Positions 32,262 to 41,800 of a stretch of 64,000 nt of DNA are shown here, in pieces. Each line of letters opens with the position of its first letter. Position 1 is the first letter of the stretch. The stretch is from Strigamia acuminata (lineage: Eukaryota > Arthropoda > Chilopoda > Geophilomorpha > Linotaeniidae): positions 62,001-126,000 of the forward strand of contig CASHSZ010000126.1 in NCBI GenBank assembly GCA_949358305.1, given 5' to 3'. Under the pieces are notes generated by a model. That model was not told where the DNA came from, made no database searches, and saw nothing but the letters and a program-made list of their open reading frames with translations. Position numbers and translations under genes: made by a program.

Positions 32262-33390
32262 AATAGACCAGTCTAAGCGCTGTTTTTACGAGGATCACTC
32301 TCACCTGTTGTTTAGAAGTCGCGTAACACTTTTGGCTAATTCTGTTCACTCGGTACAGGAAATCTCCAACATAATATTGTTTAATGAGGGACAACAATTT
32401 CTCGCCCGCGCCGTGGTCAAGTTGTAAGTCCGAAAAGATGATCGTTTCGAAAAGGCGCGTCAGAACACTCCAATCCACGACCAATTTGATTTTAGGCTCC
32501 CACGGCAATGAGTAGAAAATATTATCTATCGGGATAATCTCCTCCATGATTGCTAACGCGCAAGTTGGCTCCACGAGACGCTTCTCCTTAGGCTTCGGTT
32601 CGACCGGTTCGCGCAAACTCTCACGCGTGACAACCTCGCCTGGATCGTCGTCTTTTTCCTTTGGCGGTGTCAAAATCATTTTTGGCATCCTCGACATCAA
32701 TGGCGATCGACGTCCACCCCTCGCACCGCCTCGTCCAACTCCAGGAAGTCTGAAAGGCTCGTCGACCTGAATTACCTCAATTTTGTTGTGTTCTTGCGCC
32801 GCCAGGAATGCTTTGTGGTTCTCTTCGTCGCCCGTTGACTCGCGAAGCGACTCGACATCCGACATCGAATAATCCACATCCGATGACAATTCCGAGGCGA
32901 GTATTCCTGTATCCGCCACGATTACGGGGTCGTATCGGAATGAATATTTGGTTCGGGGATTTGCCAATTTCGGATTTTCGGCAACTGCGTCCTCAAATTG
33001 TTGCACCAATTTCTCAGGCGCCAACTCGATGAGAATCTTTTCTGAAAAGTTCTTAATTTCATCCTCCGTCATGATCAATTCTGGATCCAGTGGTGGTTTG
33101 GCGGGCGCATTTCTTTCGTCCTCCAGTCGCTGGGCCTCCCTGAGCGTGTCGGCCTCACGAAATCGTTTAACGGCGTCGCGACGACTCTGATGCATTTGGG
33201 TGATGATCTCTTTTAAATTAAAGTGCACGGCGTGCACAATGAGGTGATGCACCGCGTGTTCGTCTCCGGTACAGTCCTTTGTCATTTTCGCTTCAATTTC
33301 CTTCGCGATGTTCCCGAGGCGTCCGAAAATCGTTCCGACGACCGTCTTGAAGTCCGAGGCGCTGACGTTGAAATCCAAATTAATCGACAT
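32227..33390 (-). CDS. Large gypsy ORF4, unknown accessory protein
   Basis: 387 codons from ATG 33390, starting 16 nt after the ORF3 stop, so the two probably share a message. N-terminal about 100 residues look helical (HHLIVHAVHFNLKEII, then a charged stretch with REAQRLEDERN). The middle is acidic and followed by GRGGARGGRR (RGG-type, possible RNA binding) and a Lys/Pro-rich linker. The C-terminal about 110 residues look globular (NIFYSLPWEPKIKLVVDWSV onward). No known family recognised; no membrane span or signal peptide. Confidence 0.65.
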   Translation of the reverse strand: MSINLDFNVSASDFKTVVGTIFGRLGNIAKEIEAKMTKDCTGDEHAVHHLIVHAVHFNLKEIITQMHQSRRDAVKRFREADTLREAQRLEDERNAPAKPPLDPELIMTEDEIKNFSEKILIELAPEKLVQQFEDAVAENPKLANPRTKYSFRYDPVIVADTGILASELSSDVDYSMSDVESLRESTGDEENHKAFLAAQEHNKIEVIQVDEPFRLPGVGRGGARGGRRSPLMSRMPKMILTPPKEKDDDPGEVVTRESLREPVEPKPKEKRLVEPTCALAIMEEIIPIDNIFYSLPWEPKIKLVVDWSVLTRLFETIIFSDLQLDHGAGEKLLSLIKQYYVGDFLYRVNRISQKCYATSKQQVRVILVKTALRLVYYAMDGQGASAF

Positions 33391-33405
33391 CTTAAAAAGT
33401 TCGCT

Positions 33406-35091
33406 TCATCCTTCCGATCTCAGGTTGATTCGTCCTTGACCCCTGTTCTCCATGGGGTACAGTATCTCAAGCTCGTGGCGCCGGAATATTTCGGACATCT
33501 GGGTGAAAATACGGTCTGGGCGCATCGTACATCCATTTCGGTCGAATCCCTGGAGATAACGTGGCTTCAGAGATGCGCATCCTTCCGACGACGTTGATCC
33601 GCTCGAGACCGCTGAAATGGCCTTAGCAATTGGATTCGAAACCTTGTTTTCCAATTTCTTGACGTCGTGGATCTTTGCGCACTCCTCCGCATCTCTCGCA
33701 ATTTCGGCAGCGATATTCGCGATGGATGAAGATGGTGTAAAATTCAACAACGCTTTGATATCTCGGTCAACCTGTGGGGAAAAATCAGCTTTAATTAGTT
33801 TTTTGTTAAAATCAGCAATTGTGTCCATTTGTGTGTTTGAAGTTGCAATTTTGGAGTACGTAATCGGCACCGATGTCGCAGCAACTGAAGTCATCATCTT
33901 GGGCGTCACATTCGATTGAGTCACAGTGGTGACATCGACAGGTCGGGCAGCTTGGCTCGATTCGGACGTCTCAATCGAAGATGCTTTGTTTTTTACGACA
34001 TAAAAATAAGGAATGACGATTGGCGCAGCAGTGGTCACCGTAGTAACGTTGGTTGACTTCGCCTCCGCCGCCGTCACACTCGATTCCGTTTTGATAATAG
34101 GGGTCGACATCGTGTTGATATTACTAATTTTTTCTCTCTCTCTTCTGTTTTCTTCATTCTTCTTTACCTTTTTAATCACTTGATCGCCCAACGAAAGCTC
34201 TTTAGTCGATTCGATGATAGGCGACGCAATAGGCGCTCCACCAACCGCTCCGTTTTCCTCAACGATGACTGAAGAGACGTCCAATGCTGGTCTGGATCGT
34301 CCCGTCACGAAGTGAGTGTCCCGGTTCGCCTCCGCTCCGATCCTTTTCGTCACTTTCTGCGTGTATTCCTTCAAACGGTGCGTGCTCCGCTCCTCGTACG
34401 TATGTCGTGGGCGCAGATTTGAATGCTGAAATGGCAAGTCGGCCGCAACTCTCTCCGGCTCCGAATACGCTTTTTTCGCATCCGCGATTACATTGGGCGC
34501 CGTCAAATACAGTTCTATACCTGATTCCACATCGTAGGTCTTTCCTTCAGGCGTCACAAACTGGTCCGGAAGCTCGGCAGGTTGCTCGCCGGCAATTATG
34601 TAGGCTCCCTCTGGATATTTCCAAGTTAACGGCCGGATTCCCTTCTCCTTCGCCAATTGCTTTATACGTGCCAAATATGACGCGTGTGCATGACGAAAAC
34701 GAGCGATGGCGTTTGCACTGCCGAATGGAATCCTCGGCGGTGGAAAATCCACTCCTGCCAACGATGTCTTATCTATCGACTCATAACCAAGTACATACGC
34801 GAACATAAGGCGCATCCATTTCCGAAATTTGCAACGACGCAAGTCACCGCCGCCCCGACACGCTCGGCATTCTCGTGGCGCCCGCAGTTGGTATATTTCA
34901 AATCCCGTTCCGCTACAAACTGGGCACAGTTCATAGTTTGGAAAACTTTGGTCGTTTGGGTGGTCCGGATGAAAGCGTGGCACCAGTCCTTCGCCCGACG
35001 CTTCAATTGGTGGCATCGGCAGGTATTTTGGATAGCCTTTTTGGGTTGGTTTTGGAATCGTAATTGTTACTTTTGGATCGTAGGACGCCAT
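33406..35091 (-). CDS. Large gypsy ORF3, unknown accessory protein with DnaJ-like zinc motif
   Basis: 561 codons from ATG 35091. Residues 56-63 (CPVCSGTG) and 75-82 (CRACRGGG) form a CxxCxGxG pair like the cysteine-rich zinc module of DnaJ/Hsp40, with only two of the usual four repeats and an extra Cys at 87. Then come a conserved-looking region to about residue 260, a long Thr/Ser/Val-rich linker, and a C-terminal domain. It occupies the env position of the gypsy element but lacks a signal peptide, furin site or membrane span. It lies 531 nt after the integrase stop, leaving room for a splice acceptor. Function unknown. Confidence 0.7.
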   Translation of the reverse strand: MASYDPKVTITIPKPTQKGYPKYLPMPPIEASGEGLVPRFHPDHPNDQSFPNYELCPVCSGTGFEIYQLRAPRECRACRGGGDLRRCKFRKWMRLMFAYVLGYESIDKTSLAGVDFPPPRIPFGSANAIARFRHAHASYLARIKQLAKEKGIRPLTWKYPEGAYIIAGEQPAELPDQFVTPEGKTYDVESGIELYLTAPNVIADAKKAYSEPERVAADLPFQHSNLRPRHTYEERSTHRLKEYTQKVTKRIGAEANRDTHFVTGRSRPALDVSSVIVEENGAVGGAPIASPIIESTKELSLGDQVIKKVKKNEENRREREKISNINTMSTPIIKTESSVTAAEAKSTNVTTVTTAAPIVIPYFYVVKNKASSIETSESSQAARPVDVTTVTQSNVTPKMMTSVAATSVPITYSKIATSNTQMDTIADFNKKLIKADFSPQVDRDIKALLNFTPSSSIANIAAEIARDAEECAKIHDVKKLENKVSNPIAKAISAVSSGSTSSEGCASLKPRYLQGFDRNGCTMRPDRIFTQMSEIFRRHELEILYPMENRGQGRINLRSEG

Positions 35092-35621
35092 AATAAATTA
35101 TCGTAAAGTGAAACTAAAAGAAATGGAAATTTTCCAGAAAGAAAAAGTTATTTTAACGAAAATATTCAATTAAAAATGAATTGTTGTGAGATAGAAAGTA
35201 CTTACGGGTGATAGACGCACAATTTCTAACAATATTTATCCAATTTAAGTGATTGTTAAGTTTTTGAGGCGCGACTATTCAGACGCAAATTAAAATGTGG
35301 CTAAGTCGTGCCCTCACATGTCTTTAATACACGCGGTCTCGCTACGGGGTCGCCTCGTCATAAAATATGACACGGACCTCTCGCGTGAACGAGATTTAAT
35401 CACGCACTTCGAAGAAGCATGAGTTTGGACTTAGTAAATTTTTGTATCATCATTTTAAATTGATGAATTTCAAATTCCTAAACTAATCTTTACTTACTAT
35501 TTTCAGCGTCTATCCTCCGTAAATATTTGGTTTAAAGCAGGAAAAATTATAAACACAAGAAGGAAAGAAGGTTGGGTAAAGTAAAGAAAGAAATAAAATT
35601 ATAAAATGAAAAGAAATTAAG
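35092..35621 (-). other. Large gypsy spacer between IN and ORF3
   Basis: 530 bp of AT-rich non-coding sequence between the integrase stop and ORF3 ATG. It may carry a splice acceptor or internal promoter for ORF3-5; none can be proved by eye. Confidence 0.5.
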
Positions 35622-37652
35622 TTATTTTATCGAAAATGAAGCGATGATGGTTTCAATTTCCGATGTAAACGCAGCAACATGTTTTTCGATCATTGTTGCG
35701 TCTGTTTGGTCTAGATCATCATCATTGTTGAACCAATGGCGCAATTCTACGACGTTATACGGCAGCATTCGACGACCATCCTTGTCCATGAGAATGACAG
35801 TATTGGGTCCAGTTAATTTATGGATTACGTAAACGCCTTCCGTCCTCTGTCGAAGTCCTGCAGCAAACTGTCGGTCCGCTGATGACAATTGTCGATTTTT
35901 AATAGACACAAAATCGCCTGGTTTGAAATCATGTGGTCTTCTTTTTCGATCGAACCAACGTTTATGTCTAATTTGAGCTTTTTGTAAATTTGCAGTGGCA
36001 TTATTTCGCAATTCTCTCATCAATTCATGCGTCTCTCGCGCTCGTGCTGGCGGCAGCGGCTGTCCATCGTCGGTGTCCGAATCGAAATCACCTGGATAAC
36101 GCGCCTCTTGTCCCGTCACCATTTGATAAGGAGAATACTGAAGTGAAGCTTGATAGGCTGAGTTGATTGCTAGCACAAAATATCCAATGTGAACGTCCCA
36201 GCGCACATGCTCTTCAATATATGCCAAAATGCAGTTTTTTAATGCTTGGTTTAATCTTTCGGCTAAGTTCCCCTGTGGATGATAAACAGCCGTGTAGCGA
36301 TTGATGGCGCCAAAACTCTGACATGCAGCCTGGAATTCCATTGAACGGAAAGCTGGCGCATTGTCACTTATAATAACTTTTGGAAATGCCCATCGCTGAA
36401 TAAATCCTTGCAATTGTTTAATTGTTGTTTTCCAGTCAGATGTCTCGGTCAATCTTACATCCAACCACCGACTGGCGGCATCCACAATTACTAATGCGTA
36501 ACAATGTCCTCCAATCGATCGGGGCTTTTTACCATAATAATCGATGTAAATTGTGTGAAACAAATGTCGTGGTTTGGCCATGATCATTGGTCCATATGGG
36601 AGGCGATTCAACGGCTTGGCTCGTTGACATGGTTCACATTTTTGAATCCAAAGCAAGACGTCCTCTTTCATTTTTGGCCAATAAACTCGGGCCCGGAGTC
36701 GATGAAGTGTTTTTTCAACTCCTAAATGTCCGCAGCTCGGCGGGTAATGCAGAGCTTTGAAATATTGTTCGCGTAACATTAGGGGCAAATAGATCTGTCT
36801 TCTACGGCGAATTTTATTTATGTCGATTGGTGGATAACGACATAACATTCCCTTATAAATAGCAAAATCTACAGCACGATACCTGATACGCGCTGCTTGT
36901 ACTTGGTCGCAGGGCAAATGTCCTTGATCAAGATATTCGATTAATTCGGCGCTCCACGTGTCTTCGTGTTGTCGACGAATTATTTCGTTAACAGTTGGTA
37001 TCAGACGAAATGGTTGGTGGTCCTGCGGCGCCTCATGGAGTCGCTCGGCCTCGTCCTCTTCTTCGTCTTGTTGTTCATCAGCAACAGGGCGTCTCGTCGC
37101 ATTTCTTTGAAATTGTGATCGATCTTGACGCACTTGCTGTGGCATAAATCCTGCACGTCCCATCCATGCTGGTCGATAAGTTGTCGAATCGTCCGACGAA
37201 TCCGAATCCGGACCTCCATATCCGTCATAATTCGGTCGCGCAGCTCCAGATGGTCCTGCAGGTGGGCTCAACACATTAGGAGTTGGAAACGATGCGGTTG
37301 GCACATTTGGTGATGGCAATGGCGGCACCAAAGGCGGCAATGGTGCAACAGCCCCAGGAGGCGTCGAAACTTGCGCTTGCTGACGTGCCCTGGCTCGAGT
37401 TAATACCTGATAATTTGGTGGCGGTCTCTTCTTATTTTTAGAACCTTTTGGCCTGCCCAATTTTGGTTTAATTTGTTGTTGTCGTCTTTGCGCTTTTGTC
37501 ATCACAGCTGCGTTATTTCGTTGTTGTGCCGCAGCCAATCCAACTCCAATAATGTTGATTATTGGTAATTTTGGCCAATCATTTGGGTCGTCAAAATAGG
37601 CGATGTAGCATGTTTCGTCAACGAGAGGCGAGTCGTCTGCATCCAATGGTTC
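35622..37652 (-). CDS. Large gypsy integrase
   Basis: Follows a TAG at 37655-37653 in the same frame as RNase H. The N-terminal extension is Pro-rich with an AT-hook-like GRPKGSKNKKRP (near 37450). Then comes the integrase zinc domain (HYPPSCGHLGVEKT...CEPCQRAK), and the catalytic core with YIDYYGKK, IISDNAPAF and NLAERLNQ (D, D, E). The C-terminal part has the FDRKRRPHDFKPGDFV block common to gypsy integrases. It has no ATG near its start, so normally it would be made as part of Pol; the TAG is a probable nonsense change. Confidence 0.88.
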   Translation of the reverse strand, partial: EPLDADDSPLVDETCYIAYFDDPNDWPKLPIINIIGVGLAAAQQRNNAAVMTKAQRRQQQIKPKLGRPKGSKNKKRPPPNYQVLTRARARQQAQVSTPPGAVAPLPPLVPPLPSPNVPTASFPTPNVLSPPAGPSGAARPNYDGYGGPDSDSSDDSTTYRPAWMGRAGFMPQQVRQDRSQFQRNATRRPVADEQQDEEEDEAERLHEAPQDHQPFRLIPTVNEIIRRQHEDTWSAELIEYLDQGHLPCDQVQAARIRYRAVDFAIYKGMLCRYPPIDINKIRRRRQIYLPLMLREQYFKALHYPPSCGHLGVEKTLHRLRARVYWPKMKEDVLLWIQKCEPCQRAKPLNRLPYGPMIMAKPRHLFHTIYIDYYGKKPRSIGGHCYALVIVDAASRWLDVRLTETSDWKTTIKQLQGFIQRWAFPKVIISDNAPAFRSMEFQAACQSFGAINRYTAVYHPQGNLAERLNQALKNCILAYIEEHVRWDVHIGYFVLAINSAYQASLQYSPYQMVTGQEARYPGDFDSDTDDGQPLPPARARETHELMRELRNNATANLQKAQIRHKRWFDRKRRPHDFKPGDFVSIKNRQLSSADRQFAAGLRQRTEGVYVIHKLTGPNTVILMDKDGRRMLPYNVVELRHWFNNDDDLDQTDATMIEKHVAAFTSEIETIIASFSIK

Positions 37653-38266
37653 CTATGGTTCCACAGGCGCACGGCTAAGGGCATCCGCAACACGATTCTG
37701 TGCTCCTGAACAGTAAAGAAATGTAAATTTGTACTCACTGAGGGACAGAACCCATCGTGCCAGGCGTCCTTTTGGTTCTCGCTGCTGGAAAAGCCACTTT
37801 AACGACAAATGATCGCTCTCCAAATAAAAATTCATCATCTCAAGATATACACGAAATCTCTTGACCGCCCAAACCGCCGCCAAGCACTCAATCTCGGTGA
37901 CGCTGTAATTCTTTTCAGCAGAATTCAATGCACGTGATGCAAAGGCGATAGGTGTTCGTTCACCTTGATCATTTAGTTGCATGAGTGCAGCGCCCAAACC
38001 TGAATAGCTGGCGTCTGTTTGTAGTATGTATGGCTTGGTCCAATCCGGGAATCTTCTGTGTAGAGTTGGTTCAGCCAATCCTCTCTTGAGTGAATCAAAT
38101 GCCTCTTGGTGTTGAATCGTCCAATTCCACTCAGAATCTTTTTTGAGTAAAGGGCGAAACACCTCGCATGTTTTTGAATAATTTGGGAAAAATGACTGAT
38201 AATAACCAATCATTCCTTTGAATCTTTGTAATTCTTTGATGTTGGTAGGCGCCGGAAAATATTGAA
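37653..38266 (-). pseudogene. Large gypsy RT end and RNase H (second half of split Pol)
   Basis: Resumes exactly in frame where 44689 leaves off once the BEL/Pao element and one TTGCC copy are removed. It shows the RT thumb and connection (FKGMIGYYQSFFPNYSK) and RNase H (QTDASYSGLGAAL, then ALNSAEKNYSVTEIECLA), and ends ALSRAPVEP followed by TAG at 37655-37653. Confidence 0.9.
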
Positions 38267-38271
38267 TTGCC

Positions 38272-38812
38272 TGTTAAATTTGCATAAGTTTAAATCAATA
38301 CAAATCTACCAAACAAATTTCCAAAGTCCTGGATACAAGTGGATGAATAAAGTTGAGATGGTGGTGAAATTCAAAGATGGCGTTGGAGCAAAGTAAAAGC
38401 ACAACCACACGTTTTAGAGGTAAAAGGTACACTAAAAGTTTATTCTATTTTCAACACAATGGGAAAAGGGGTAGAGGAATGTGGATGACGCGTTCAGAGC
38501 GCCAATGAGACGGCGCTCAAGAGGTAGGAAAAACCCACACCAATTAAGGGATTAACAGGGCAAGGTACTACAAATGAGGAACAGGTCAAACACTCAAATA
38601 AGAAATACAAATATATTGAAGCAGTAAAATAAGAAATATTACAACAATATTAAACTATTCAATCTAATAAAATGGTAAATGAAACACAAATAACAACTAA
38701 AACCACAAGTCAAATCAACACATTGAAATATAAAAGATAACAACAATTCAAAAATGAGAATAGCAATTCAAATAATAGTTTATATCACGCGTAAAATCAC
38801 TCGATTTTCACA
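38272..38812 (-). repeat. BEL/Pao 3' LTR
   Basis: 541 bp. The Pol stop codon (TGA, 38810-38808) lies inside its first bases on the element strand. Confidence 0.94.
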
Positions 38813-41800
38813 CTGCCGGCGGGGAGGGGATGTCTGACCCCACTTCCAAACGCACGAGACGTTGAACTGGTCGACGTAATTTTCCCCCATCCGCGAGCAC
38901 GAGTTCACATGACCTAACTTTGTCATCGCGACCTCGTCTGACTTCGACCACTCTCCCCATCTTCCATTTCAAACGGGGTTTAAATTGCTCCTCAATTATC
39001 ACAACGTCGTCAATTTGCAGCTCACGTTTGTCTGATTTTCCCGTTTGCACCTTCAGGTCCTTTAAATATTCACGGGACCAGCGTGACCAAAATGTTGACA
39101 ACATGCGTTGTTGATATTGCCACTGTCGAACGAATTCCTTTTGAGTCGGTTCGAGTATTTCAGTCGACCCTGAATCCGGCAAGTGCGTTTGCATGATTCC
39201 CGTCAAGAAATGTGCTGGAGTAAGTGGTTCGGCTTCGCTTGGCTTCTCGTACACGTATGTGATGGGCCTACGGTTGATGACCGCTTCCGTCTGTGCCAAG
39301 AAAGTTCCAAATTGATAAAAGTTGAGGTGTGCAGATCCGATTACTTTTTTCAAGCAACGTTTAACTGTCTGTACCATCCTCTCCCAAAACCCTCCCCACC
39401 ATGGTGCATTTTCCACGATGAACTTCCACTCTATTCCCTTTTGAGCCAGATAATTTTGGAACGCCTCGTCTTTGGTGGAGCGTAAAAGAGATGAAAGTTC
39501 TAAATGAGCGCGGTGAAAGGTGGACCCGTTGTCGCTGTACATCGTCTTTGGGAGGCCTCTACGACTGATGAATCGTTCAAAAGCTCCCAAAAAGTCTGTT
39601 GTTGACAATGAGGGAACCAGTTCCAAATGGACCGCTCGAATGGTTGCACACGTGAAAAGGGCTATGTAAGCTTTGGTTGTTCGTCCCTTTATTATTATCG
39701 GTCCAGCAAAATCGACCCCAGTAACCGCGAATGGTTGGCACTTAGTCGTCCTGTCTGCTGGGAGGGGGCCTGGCACTTCTCGCATCAACCGTCCTTGAAT
39801 CTTTTTGCAGACGACGCATTTGTCCAAAATCGATTTTAAGGTCCTCCTTGCGGATGGTGTCCAGTATAATTCTCGAAATTTAGACAGTGTGGCTGTCAAT
39901 CCGCAATGAAGGACCTGTAAATGAGAGTGTTGCAAAATTAATTTCGTGAGTTTATGGTTTGGAGGTAAAATCAAAGGTTGCACAGCGGTGTACAAATCTC
40001 GCGATTTTTGCAGTCGAGTTTGCAGTTCGATCAACCCCATCTCGTTCAGCTGTGTATTCACGTCTCGCAATTTTGAATCCCTCTGAATTTGTCTGCCATC
40101 TCTCAATTGATTTATTTCCTGGCCATAAGCGTCCGACTGCGCGATTCGAATCAAGCTGAATTTCGCCCGTTTTATCTCAGCTGCAGTTAATGGACCTCGA
40201 CCGCGTTGGCTGGCATCTGTCTGTCGCTTTCCAGCATTGTCAGCAAATCTGTAAACCCATGCCAGTGTTCGGATTGCTTTTGAAAACGATCCAAACCTGG
40301 CAAACGGGAAAATATTAGTTACTGCTGTTTGCACGGCTTCGACGTGCGTTTCAGTCGTTTCGTCATCCTCTTCGACCGGCTCTGTTGGCAGGTTTGGCCA
40401 ATCTCGACGACTTCCACGTAGCCAGTCCGGTCCCTGCCACCAAAGTTGCTCGGTTATCAATGCTTCTGCGTCCATTCCTCTTGTCAGGCGGTCAGCAGGA
40501 TTTTCCACGCCTGGCACGTGTCTCCACTCTTCAATTTTTGACTTCTCCCTTATCTCCAAAACTCGATTGTGGACGAAGGTTGGTGGTCGTTTGGATGTGT
40601 TCTTGATCCAATGGAGACATATCTGAGAGTCCGTCCAAAAAAATATTTCACCTGGCGTCATCAACTCCTTGATTTGGTCGGAGAGACGTACAGCAACCAG
40701 TGCTCCCATGAGCTCGAGTCTTGGCAGTGTAAGTGGTTTAACAGGAGCTACACGACACTTTGACAAAATGAAATTAGTCTCAATCAAATCACCATTAGAG
40801 TTCTGGATGTATGCCACCGCCCCATATGCCTTCGGACTCGCGTCGCAGAATATGTGTACTTCACATTGGTCAAATTCGTCCTGTCCCAACCATCGTGGGA
40901 TTTGAATTTTTCTTAGAGTGGGAATTTGGTCGGTCCACTTCTTCCAATCAGCGCGCAACTCGTTGTCTAATTCGTCATCCCATGGCAAATTCCTCAGCCA
41001 TAGGGACTGGAAAAACATGCGTGCTGTCACGGTGAATGGTGTAGCAAATCCTAAGGGGTCAAAAATTTGAGCAGTTATTTTGATTACTTCTCTTTTGGTC
41101 GTTTTCTTGCTAGGTGGGCAAGTTTCTACGACCGCTAGTCCTAATTCGTCCAAATTCGGGTTCCATCTAATTCCCAGCACCTTTGTGTCTTCATTAGACG
41201 TCAGTGTCGCGTCAGATGGGCATTCCTCTCGAAATTCAGTTCTCAGTTCGGGCGAATTGGTTTGCCACTTAGCGAGTTCCATACCGGCTGCTGCAAAAAT
41301 CAAGTTGGACTGGCGAAATGTCATTAGCGCTTGAGCGACGGTCTTGAGCGACGAGATGAAATCGTCCACGTACAGACACCGTAACAACAACTTTACTGTT
41401 TCTGGGTATTTTTTTTCGTATTTGCGCAGGTGATGTCGGATTGTTGCGCTCAGTAAGAATGGACTCGGTGTAGCTCCAAATAACACTCGAGTCTGGCGCA
41501 GCACTTTCAATAATGCTTTTCCTATGCCGTCCCAGCACTCATCGATCCAGAAAAATCTTGTTGCGTCGCGGTCCTTTAAAGCAATTTCGATCATGTGGAA
41601 TGCTTTTTTAATGTCACCTATCATGGCCACTCTCCCAAGACGAAATCCTAACAATATAAATATTAGTGACGGTAGAAAGTTTATACCTTTTGATAGGCAA
41701 TCGTTCAAGGAGAGATAGCCCTTTCGGTGTGATGAAGCATCAAATACGACTCGCAATTTCGTGGTGACGCGTTCCTCTTTGATCACCGGACTGTGTGGCA

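Noticed and set aside
33406-35091. Envelope gene of the large gypsy
   Set aside because: No hydrophobic leader or membrane anchor.
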